A DNA stretch of 14,343 bases from Phycisphaerales bacterium (GTDB lineage: Bacteria > Planctomycetota > Phycisphaerae > Sedimentisphaerales > Anaerohalosphaeraceae): the NCBI GenBank assembly GCA_003152975.1, contig PMBP01000184.1, positions 8,283 through 22,625 on the forward strand, read 5' to 3'. The notes below the pieces were generated by a model that worked only from the letters and a program-made list of their open reading frames with translations, was not told where the DNA came from and searched no databases. A program made the translations under genes and the position numbers. Numbering within the stretch: the stretch's first letter is position 1; each line of letters starts with the position of its first letter. Shown piece after piece: positions 8,021 through 13,706 of this stretch.

Positions 8021-8968
8021 ATGTTTCGACATATCCTCGTTCCGTTGGATGGTTCCGAACCGGCCGAAGCGGCACTGCCGGTCAGTACCGCACTGGCCCG
8101 TGCCCTCGGCGCGGAGATGACGCTGGTCCATGTCATCGAGCGCGACGCCCCAAGCCAGGTTCACGGACATCCTCACCTGCGGGAGCCGGGTCAGGCACAG
8201 GCCTATCTGGAATCGATTGCCGCTCGGCTGACTTCAACATCAATCCCCATCCACCTCCATGTCCACGACACCCAGGTAACCGATGTGGCCGCCAGCCTGG
8301 CCGGCCACTCTCGCGAACTGGCCATCGACCTGATCGTCATGGCCTCGCACGGCCGAAGGGGACCGAGGGACTGGTTCTGGGGAAATGTGGGCGAGCAGAT
8401 ATTGGACACCGGTATGGTCCCGGTTCTGATGGTCCGGTCCGGCCAAAACCTCCCGCAGGAGTTCCCATTCCGGCGGATTCTGGTTCCGCTCGAGGGCCGC
8501 GGACTGCATGAAGCGGGCCTGAGAATCGCCGAAGAGCTGGCCGCCGCCCTGCGGGCACAGCTTCATCTGGTGGTCGTCGTCCCCACCCGGCAGACCCTTT
8601 CCGCTGAAGGGGCCGCCAGCGGCCAGTACCTCCCCGGAGCTGCCGAAGTGATGCTCGATCTGGCCGACGAAGACGCCCGCGACTACCTGCAAGGCGAGCT
8701 GACCCGCCTGCACGGCCGCGCCGTTGCCGCGTCGGCCCAGGTGGACCGCGGCGATCCGGCCGAGTGCATTGCCGGGGCGGCGCGGAAGACTCAAGCCGAC
8801 CTGATTGTCCTCGCCACGCATGGTAAGACCGGCCTGCGGGCCTTCTGGACCGGAAGTGTCGCGGCCCGCGTCTGTGCCCGCACGGAAACCCCCGTGCTCC
8901 TGGTGCCGGAAATTCGCGCCGGAGCGCCGACCGAAGGCGATTCAAAACCGCCGAAGAATATGCAATAA
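8021..8968 (+). CDS. Tandem-domain universal stress protein (UspA family)
   Basis: This is a cytoplasmic protein of 315 residues with two Usp folds. Domain 1 begins at residue 1 (FRHILVPLDGSEPAEAAL) and domain 2 near residue 150 (FRRILVPLEGRGLHEAGL). The ATP-binding signature G-2x-G-9x-G(S/T) is partial in both. Domain 1 has ASHG then nine residues then GN, and domain 2 has ATHG then nine residues then GS. The leading Gly is replaced by Ala in each, and the Ser/Thr is lost in domain 1, so nucleotide binding may differ between halves. A clear GGGAGAG ribosome-binding site (8007-8013) overlaps the end of the Nramp gene, and the genes are 4 bp apart. By position it probably senses stress or modulates the transporters, but that is inference. 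It is the last gene of the operon. Confidence 0.92.
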   Translation: MFRHILVPLDGSEPAEAALPVSTALARALGAEMTLVHVIERDAPSQVHGHPHLREPGQAQAYLESIAARLTSTSIPIHLHVHDTQVTDVAASLAGHSRELAIDLIVMASHGRRGPRDWFWGNVGEQILDTGMVPVLMVRSGQNLPQEFPFRRILVPLEGRGLHEAGLRIAEELAAALRAQLHLVVVVPTRQTLSAEGAASGQYLPGAAEVMLDLADEDARDYLQGELTRLHGRAVAASAQVDRGDPAECIAGAARKTQADLIVLATHGKTGLRAFWTGSVAARVCARTETPVLLVPEIRAGAPTEGDSKPPKNMQ

Positions 8969-8991
8969 TGCGGATACATATTGGCGATGAA

Positions 8992-10284
8992 TTATTTCTT
9001 CGCCAGATCCACGCACACCAGTTCCCGGTCGTTGCGGGCATAAACGCGGCGGTTGGCAAACGCCGGGTGCGACCAGCACACGCCTCCGCGCTGATCGAGC
9101 TGATCCATCGTCGGCTCCAAAATCCTGGCTCGGCTGATTTCGTGGAATCCCTTCGGCGACAGCGTCCCGATGACCAGCTCGCCCCGTTCGTTGAACATCC
9201 AGGTTGTCGGGCCATTCTGCACGAAATGGATAGTCGCCCACCGGGCCTTCGGCACCGCCGTCGAATCCTCCCACACCCGGTCGCCTGTTTTACGATCCAG
9301 GCATCGAAATTGTCCGTAGGTATCGACGCCATAGATGTTTTCGCCCAGTATCACCGGTGTGGAGATGCAGCAGTGCAGCGAATCGGTTTCCATTTCGCTG
9401 GGGCCGAATCGCCGCCACGCGCAACTGACGGTTCGATCGGGACTGAGTTTGAGCAGCAGTGAGCCGTCGTAAAATCCGCTGACAAACAGCAAGCCATCTT
9501 GGTCCACCGGCGTGGGCATGTTGATGACCATCTTCGAGTGTTTGTACGGATACTCCCAGACGAGTTTTCCGTCCGAGGGTTCCAGCCCGACCACGCGTGT
9601 ACCCGTCCAGCAAACCAGGGTGCGCTTGCCGCCGTGATCGATGACGATCGGCGCCGAATAGCCGATCGGGTCGTCGAGGGCCCGCCAGATCTCCTTGCCG
9701 GTCACCTTGTCGAATGCGACCACCGACGCTCCATCCTGCCCCCCGGCCAGAACAATCAGCTTGTCGCCTTCCACTAACGGCGCGGCGGCGATTCCCCAGA
9801 TGGGCATCCGCAGCTTGTAATCCTTGAGCAAATCCTTCTGCCACAGAATTTTCCCCGTGGCTGCATCGAAGCAGAACAGATGGCCCATGGTCCCGAATGA
9901 ATACGCCCGGCCGGAGTCGATCAGCATCGCCGCCCGCGGCCCGGCCGGATATTGAACATTGCGATACTTGCAAGCATAGCGGTACGACCAGACGGGTTTG
10001 CCGTTGTCGGCATCGAAACAATGTATCCGCTCGGACTCCTCCGGCTCGGTCACGCGGTCCATGACGAACACCCTGCCGTCGGCGACGACCGGGCCGTTGT
10101 AGCCCGGACCGATCGGAGCCCGCCACAGCGGCGCCGGTTCCTTCGACGCGAAAGATTCGATCAGGCCGGTCTCGTTCCATTGCCCGTCGCGGGTCGGCCC
10201 GCGCCATTGCGGCCAGTCGTCGGCCCGAGCGGTCACAAACAATAGAGACACCATCATTGTCGCCAAGATCATTGGTTGTGCCAT
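8992..10284 (-). CDS. Secreted PQQ-like beta-propeller (quinoprotein-fold) protein
   Basis: This 430-residue protein begins with a Sec signal peptide (MAQPMILATMMVSLLFVTARA; the mature part starts near DDWPQWRGP). The repeated blade motif of PQQ/BamB-type propellers is visible at least five times: FDADNGKPVWSY, FDAATGKILWQK, FDKVTGKEIWRA, LEPSDGKLVWEY and LDRKTGDRVWED. The fold may bind PQQ or serve as a scaffold. No quinoprotein dehydrogenase catalytic residues or heme motif (CxxCH) were recognised, so enzymatic activity is uncertain. The start is supported by GGAG six bases before the ATG. The gene is the last of a minus-strand operon, 32 bp after the Gfo/Idh/MocA gene, and converges with the Usp gene leaving 23 bp. 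DWPQWRG-type openings are typical of planctomycete exported proteins. Confidence 0.88.
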   Translation of the reverse strand: MAQPMILATMMVSLLFVTARADDWPQWRGPTRDGQWNETGLIESFASKEPAPLWRAPIGPGYNGPVVADGRVFVMDRVTEPEESERIHCFDADNGKPVWSYRYACKYRNVQYPAGPRAAMLIDSGRAYSFGTMGHLFCFDAATGKILWQKDLLKDYKLRMPIWGIAAAPLVEGDKLIVLAGGQDGASVVAFDKVTGKEIWRALDDPIGYSAPIVIDHGGKRTLVCWTGTRVVGLEPSDGKLVWEYPYKHSKMVINMPTPVDQDGLLFVSGFYDGSLLLKLSPDRTVSCAWRRFGPSEMETDSLHCCISTPVILGENIYGVDTYGQFRCLDRKTGDRVWEDSTAVPKARWATIHFVQNGPTTWMFNERGELVIGTLSPKGFHEISRARILEPTMDQLDQRGGVCWSHPAFANRRVYARNDRELVCVDLAKK

Positions 10285-10316
10285 GATTCACTCCGGGAGA
10301 TGGGTTTGCACGATTG

Positions 10317-11642
10317 TCAGATTCGCCACGGTGCCCGCATCGGCCGGGTCAACAACTCTGAGGCCTCGGGATCGTCGGCGATCTGCTCGGTCGCTGGGTT
10401 CCACCGGACCTTGCGGCCCACCCGCATCGCGATGTTGGCCAGGTGGCACACCGACACCGACCGATGCGCCTCTTCGATCGGCGCGGCCGGTGGGACCTTG
10501 GTGATGATCGCGTCGATGAAGTTGCGGTAGTGGTCATCGGACTTGTAGAGCTGGATTTCGTCGGGGCCGATCTGTTCCTTGAGGATGGACTCGGGCTTGG
10601 ACCAGATCTGCCCGCGCGCGACGAACAGCGTGCCTTTATCGCCGGTGAAGGTGATGCCGTTGGGATACTGGTTGCGGAATTCATCCTTGGCAAAGTTGGT
10701 CACCGTCACGCCGTTTTCGTAGCGGGCCTCGTAGCGCCAGTGCAGCGCGGTGTTAAAGAGACCCTTGGTCGGAAAGACGGCCTTGCCCTCGACCTCGGTC
10801 GGGCCGGTGAGCGTGGTGCCCATCGCCCACTGCGCGATGTCCATATGGTGCGCGCCCCAGTCGGTCACGCAGCCGCCAGCGTAATCGAAGATCCACCGCC
10901 AGCCGAACGCGTCCACCCGCTTGGGCGAATACGGCGCCATCGGCGCCGGCCCCAGCCACATCTCGTAGTCGATGCCCGGCGGGACCGGCTCGAAGTAGTC
11001 GCCGTCGATGGACATGCTGCCGGGGATTTCGACCTCGATCGTCTTGAGTTTGCCGACACGCCCGTTGCGGACCAGCTCGCAGGCCCGGCGGAATTCCTGA
11101 TCGCTCCGCTGCTGGGTGCCGGTCTGGAAGACCGAGCCGTAGCGTTTGACCGCCTCGACCATTTTCCGTCCGTGCTGGATCGTCAGCGACAGCGGCTTTT
11201 CGCAATACACCGCCTTGCCGGCCTTGACCGCCTCAATCGCCGTGATCGCGTGCCAGTGGTCCGGCGTGGCGATCATCACCGCGTCGATGCTCTTGTCGGC
11301 CAACAGCTCGCGGAAATCGCCGAACGGCTTGCAGCCGCGGTACTCTTTTTCGGCGCCGTAGTACTGGTTGACGATCTTCTGGGCATTCTCGCGGCTGCGG
11401 GTCTGCACATCGCAGACGGCCACCGCCTGGACCCGCTTGTCGTTCATCAGCCCCTGCAGGTCGCCGGTGCCGCGCCCGCCCACGCCGATGGCGCCCAGCG
11501 TCACCCGCGCGCTCGGCGCCGGCCGACCGTCCTGGCCGAGGGCTGAAGCGGAGATAAAATACGGAAGCGTTATAGTTCCTGCGGCCGCGGCGGCGGCTCC
11601 GGCCAGAAACCGACGGCGATTACACCTGGATTCGGGAAGCAT
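10317..11642 (-). CDS. Tat-exported Gfo/Idh/MocA family oxidoreductase
   Basis: This is an NAD(P)-dependent oxidoreductase family protein of 441 residues from the ATG at 11642. A twin-arginine signal is clear (RCNRRRFLAGAAAAAAG, Arg9-Arg11), so it is exported folded, probably with its cofactor. The Rossmann motif GAIGVGGRGTG lies at about residues 50-60, and the family Glu-Lys-Pro motif (YCEKPLSL) near 148-150. DWGAHHMDIAQW near 261-272 is the pattern common in planctomycete exported members. The likely role is oxidation or rearrangement of a sugar or cyclitol derivative in the periplasm; the substrate is unknown. I chose ATG 11642 because it puts the Tat motif close to the N-terminus. A TTG at 11684 in the same frame is possible. 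The start overlaps the FHA-GAF gene by 23 bp, and the PQQ-like gene follows after 32 bp. Confidence 0.9.
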   Translation of the reverse strand: MLPESRCNRRRFLAGAAAAAAGTITLPYFISASALGQDGRPAPSARVTLGAIGVGGRGTGDLQGLMNDKRVQAVAVCDVQTRSRENAQKIVNQYYGAEKEYRGCKPFGDFRELLADKSIDAVMIATPDHWHAITAIEAVKAGKAVYCEKPLSLTIQHGRKMVEAVKRYGSVFQTGTQQRSDQEFRRACELVRNGRVGKLKTIEVEIPGSMSIDGDYFEPVPPGIDYEMWLGPAPMAPYSPKRVDAFGWRWIFDYAGGCVTDWGAHHMDIAQWAMGTTLTGPTEVEGKAVFPTKGLFNTALHWRYEARYENGVTVTNFAKDEFRNQYPNGITFTGDKGTLFVARGQIWSKPESILKEQIGPDEIQLYKSDDHYRNFIDAIITKVPPAAPIEEAHRSVSVCHLANIAMRVGRKVRWNPATEQIADDPEASELLTRPMRAPWRI

Positions 11643-12543
11643 CGGGGGTGGATTCCTTCTGGGGTTCGTGTTGGTCTTTGACAAACAGTTCCTTCATGCG
11701 GACGCCCACCGCCGAAGTCAGCAGCATCAGGTAGTCCAGATCCGTCAGACTGTAGTGGCTGTCCTCGGCGGCGTTGTCGATGTAGATCACGCCGTGGCAA
11801 CCCGTCATGCTCGTGATCGGCGCGATCAGGGCCGAACGGATTCGCTCGTAAAGCTGTTCTTTGGGCAGGATGGGGATCAGGATGTACTCCTGACGGTTCA
11901 GCGCCTCGTCGATCAGGTCGCGGAAGAGGATCTCATGCAACTCAACCGATTGTCCCGTGCGGCGCTTGCCGAGCTTGATCGACAGCCCGCCCGTCGGGGT
12001 CTTCCGCAGGCCGATCCAGGTATGCAACATGTTGAAGTGCTTGATCGAGATCGCCAGCAGCGTCTTGCAGAACAACTCCGGCGTGTCGGCCTTCTCGATC
12101 GCCGTCAACGCCGTCAAAAAATCTTTTTGCCGCGGCGGGGGCATCCGGATATCCGGCGAATCGCTCTGGTCGTAGCGGCGGACGATATTCTTCATCGCGC
12201 GGGTGGCATACTTGAGCGAGTCCTCATGGGCCTTCTCGGAGGGCAGCGCCGCTTCGGCGGTGACCATGCGGATCTCGATCGTGAACTCGCCCACCAGCAG
12301 AATATCGCCATCCTTGATCGGGGATTTGCGGATGGGCTGGCTGTTCAGCTTGGTCCGCCCTGTTTTGTCCAGGTCCTGCGCGAACCACTGCATCTGGTCC
12401 CCGCACAGCACACAGTGCTCATAGTTGACCGACTCGTGAAGCAGACAGACATGGCTTTCCACCTCGCGGCCGATATACACCGGCCCGCGGTCGAAGTGAT
12501 ACTCCTTGACGAACTGATCGGCCTGTTTTACCACCAATTGCAT
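11620..12543 (-). CDS. FHA-GAF domain signalling protein
   Basis: This 307-residue cytoplasmic protein has no signal peptide or membrane segment. An N-terminal forkhead-associated domain (about 15-92) shows Gly25-Arg26 (YIGREVESH), Ser38...His43 (HESVNYEHCVL), Asn68 and DGDILLVGEFTI. The classical phosphothreonine loop reads VNYEH rather than SRxHA, so phosphopeptide binding may be altered. After a linker, a GAF domain covers about 155-285 (for example HTWIGLRKTPTGGLSIKLG and GVIYIDNAAEDSHYSLTD), the pattern of a small-molecule or redox sensor. No output domain such as a kinase, GGDEF or HTH is present, so it probably acts through a partner. A strong AGGAG (12552-12556) lies 8 bp before the ATG. 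It is the first gene of a three-gene minus-strand operon; its last 23 bases overlap the oxidoreductase gene. Confidence 0.85.
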   Translation of the reverse strand: MQLVVKQADQFVKEYHFDRGPVYIGREVESHVCLLHESVNYEHCVLCGDQMQWFAQDLDKTGRTKLNSQPIRKSPIKDGDILLVGEFTIEIRMVTAEAALPSEKAHEDSLKYATRAMKNIVRRYDQSDSPDIRMPPPRQKDFLTALTAIEKADTPELFCKTLLAISIKHFNMLHTWIGLRKTPTGGLSIKLGKRRTGQSVELHEILFRDLIDEALNRQEYILIPILPKEQLYERIRSALIAPITSMTGCHGVIYIDNAAEDSHYSLTDLDYLMLLTSAVGVRMKELFVKDQHEPQKESTPDASRIQV

Positions 12544-12600
12544 CGTTGGGGCTCCTGCCTCATCGTGATACGGACATTATTCCTTCGGTGCAATAGGACT

Positions 12601-12624
12601 GGCGGCCGCGCTCGCGAAGCCGCC
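12601..12624 (-). promoter_or_regulatory. GC-rich hairpin in leader of FHA-GAF operon
   Basis: GGCGGC (12601-12606) and GCCGCC (12619-12624) can form a 6-bp stem around a 12-nt loop. It lies between the predicted promoter (12651-12679) and the AGGAG ribosome-binding site, so it would be in the roughly 100-nt leader RNA. No T-run follows, so it is not a terminator. It may be a leader structure or simply GC-rich sequence. Confidence 0.3.
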
Positions 12625-12650
12625 ATGCCTGCGATCCACGATCTATCTAT

Positions 12651-12679
12651 AGTATCCCACTCTCCGGCCGCCAAGTCAA
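12651..12679 (-). promoter_or_regulatory. Sigma70-type promoter for FHA-GAF operon
   Basis: On the minus strand a -35 TTGACT (12679-12674, five of six consensus bases) is separated by exactly 17 bp from a -10 GATACT (12656-12651). An extended TGG precedes the -10. Transcription would start near 12644, giving a leader of about 100 nt before the FHA-GAF start at 12543. The 276-bp gap to the E2 gene is otherwise non-coding. Confidence 0.5.
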
Positions 12680-12745
12680 GCGGCCAATACTCAAAATGCC
12701 CTCATTCTCATTTTTCCACCTCCGGCCCGTCGTCGCTGAATTCCC

Positions 12746-12773
12746 TTGCAAAACCAAGTCCGGGCGATACAAT
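12746..12773 (+). promoter_or_regulatory. Candidate promoter for E2-like gene
   Basis: A -35 TTGCAA (12746-12751) lies 16 bp upstream of a -10 TACAAT (12768-12773, five of six consensus bases). Transcription would start near 12780, about 40 nt before the TTG start at 12820. Together with the opposed promoter at 12651-12679 it makes this gap a divergent promoter region. Confidence 0.4.
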
Positions 12774-12819
12774 CCCCAAACCCGGATTGATCCTCGAATG
12801 ATGAATCTCAAGGTGTGTT

Positions 12820-13530
12820 TTGCTGCAAGCGGATCACGACAATCGAATCCCGTTATCCCGGATCCAGCGGCTGATCGGGTCGCTCATGCATCGCGCCAAG
12901 CGCGAAGGGGCATTTTTCTACCTCGAGTGCATGGCCGATCTGACCGAGCTGACCGAGATGCGCAAGGCCTACAGCCGCTCCGTCGGCGTGCGGGTGACCA
13001 CCAACGACTTTTTCTTCCGCGCCATGGCCCTGGCCGCGGCCGACTATCCCCGCATGGCCGCGCAGGTCATCGACGGCGATCCCGACCATCTGCAACTCTC
13101 CCCGACTATCGGCGTGGGCTTTGCCGTGGCCGCACCGCAGGGACTGGTCGTGCCGGTGATTCAGGATATCCACAACAAAACCCTGCCCCAGATCGCCCGC
13201 GAAAGCGACGCCCTGCTGCAAAAGGCCCGTTCGAACAAACTGTCGTTGGATGATTTTTCCGGCGCCAATGTCGTGTTGACGGGTTTGGGGATGTACGGGG
13301 CGCATTCGTTCTACGCCATCGCCCAGCCGGGCACCTCCGGCATCCTCTCCATCGGCAACATCGGCGATACGATCGTACCCACCGGCGACGGATTCGTCGT
13401 TCGCAAACACATGTCCGTGTGCCTGGCCGCCGACTATCGCGTCGTCGATGAGTTCTACGCCGCCGGATTCCTCAGCAAAATGGTCGGCCATCTTGAGCAT
13501 CCGCGATTCCTCATGGATGTCGAAGCGTAA
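12820..13530 (+). CDS. Stand-alone 2-oxoacid dehydrogenase E2 catalytic domain, active-site His replaced
   Basis: The 236-residue protein matches only the C-terminal acyltransferase domain of E2. Family blocks are RIPLSRIQRLIGSLMHRAK, then IGVGFAVAAPQGLVVPVIQD, then NVVLTGLGMYGAHSFYAIAQP. The lipoyl and E3-binding domains that normally precede it are absent, and an in-frame stop at 12802-12804 rules out an upstream extension. The active-site motif HRVVDG reads Tyr206-Arg-Val-Val-Asp210-Glu211, so the catalytic His is missing though the Asp is kept. A structural or regulatory role, like E3-binding protein, is more likely than acyltransferase activity. The start is TTG with AAGGTG shortly upstream; no ATG or GTG is available before residue 23. 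No E1, E3 or lipoylation gene is nearby. Confidence 0.82.
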   Translation: MLQADHDNRIPLSRIQRLIGSLMHRAKREGAFFYLECMADLTELTEMRKAYSRSVGVRVTTNDFFFRAMALAAADYPRMAAQVIDGDPDHLQLSPTIGVGFAVAAPQGLVVPVIQDIHNKTLPQIARESDALLQKARSNKLSLDDFSGANVVLTGLGMYGAHSFYAIAQPGTSGILSIGNIGDTIVPTGDGFVVRKHMSVCLAADYRVVDEFYAAGFLSKMVGHLEHPRFLMDVEA

Positions 13531-13543
13531 TTTTCCAGTCAGC

Positions 13544-13569
13544 GCAGAAAATTTTTCATCGCAGAAAAT
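13544..13569. repeat. Direct repeat GCAGAAAAT upstream of promoter
   Basis: GCAGAAAAT occurs at 13544-13552 and 13561-13569, start-to-start 17 bp, in AT-rich DNA immediately upstream of the -35 at 13577. It could be an activator site or an UP-like element for that promoter. The spacing is not a whole number of helical turns. Confidence 0.3.
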
Positions 13570-13576
13570 ATTTGAG

Positions 13577-13604
13577 TTGACAATCGCTGATTCGCTACGA
13601 TAAT
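13577..13604 (+). promoter_or_regulatory. Strong sigma70-type promoter between convergent genes
   Basis: A perfect -35 TTGACA (13577-13582) is followed after 16 bp by GATAAT (13599-13604, five of six consensus bases). It is the best consensus match noticed in the window, and it lies between two convergent genes where no coding gene needs it. Transcription would start near 13611. Confidence 0.5.
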
Positions 13605-13625
13605 TTTAAACATCATAGAGAATAG

Positions 13626-13644
13626 AAGAGCATGACATGCTTTT
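13626..13644. promoter_or_regulatory. 19-bp near-palindrome, possible operator
   Basis: AAGAGCATG-A-CATGCTTTT pairs at eight of nine positions around a central A. It lies about 15-35 nt after the predicted start site of the small transcription unit, a position typical for a repressor site. A one-base loop makes an RNA hairpin unlikely over its full length, so DNA binding is the better guess. Confidence 0.35.
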
Positions 13645-13649
13645 CGATA

Positions 13650-13689
13650 AAGGTTGCTTCCTCTCATCCACGAAGCAACCTTCTTTTTT
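13650..13689 (+). terminator. Strong Rho-independent terminator
   Basis: A perfect 10-bp stem (AAGGTTGCTT at 13650-13659 paired with AAGCAACCTT at 13673-13682) encloses a 13-nt loop. It is followed by CTTTTTT. The T-run is on the plus strand, so it ends plus-strand transcripts: the E2-like gene (stop at 13530), the putative small RNA, or both. On the minus strand only a short TTTAT follows the stem, so termination of the ParA-like transcript would be weak. Confidence 0.8.
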
Positions 13690-13706
13690 CCCCGCAGTGC
13701 TGAAGA

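Larger units (their letters stand above)
13611..13689 (+). ncRNA. Candidate small RNA of about 80 nt
   Basis: The interval runs from the predicted start site of the promoter at 13577-13604 to the end of the T-run of the terminator at 13650-13689. The only short frame in it (ATG 13632 to TGA 13703, 23 codons) runs through the terminator, so it is unlikely to be the product. Alternatively, the terminator serves the E2-like gene and the promoter is fortuitous. No known RNA family was recognised. Confidence 0.3.

Noticed and set aside
8957..8983. AATATG...CATATT inverted repeat between the convergent Usp and PQQ-like genes
   Set aside because: The 6-bp AT-rich stem with a 14-nt loop and no T-run is too weak to call a bidirectional terminator.
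10443..11546. Open frame of about 367 codons on the plus strand antisense to the Gfo/Idh/MocA gene
   Set aside because: The opposite strand carries the Rossmann, EKP and Tat motifs; this frame has none and is compositionally a shadow.
11368..12801. Open frame of about 477 codons on the plus strand across the FHA-GAF gene and its promoter
   Set aside because: It is antisense to a gene with clear FHA and GAF domains, has no ribosome-binding site, and its translation resembles no family.
12798..13253. ATG-started plus-strand frame overlapping the E2-like gene
   Set aside because: Its ATG is attractive, but the translation is Arg-rich and featureless, while the neighbouring frame matches E2 along its whole length. 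It is not needed as a frameshifted extension either.
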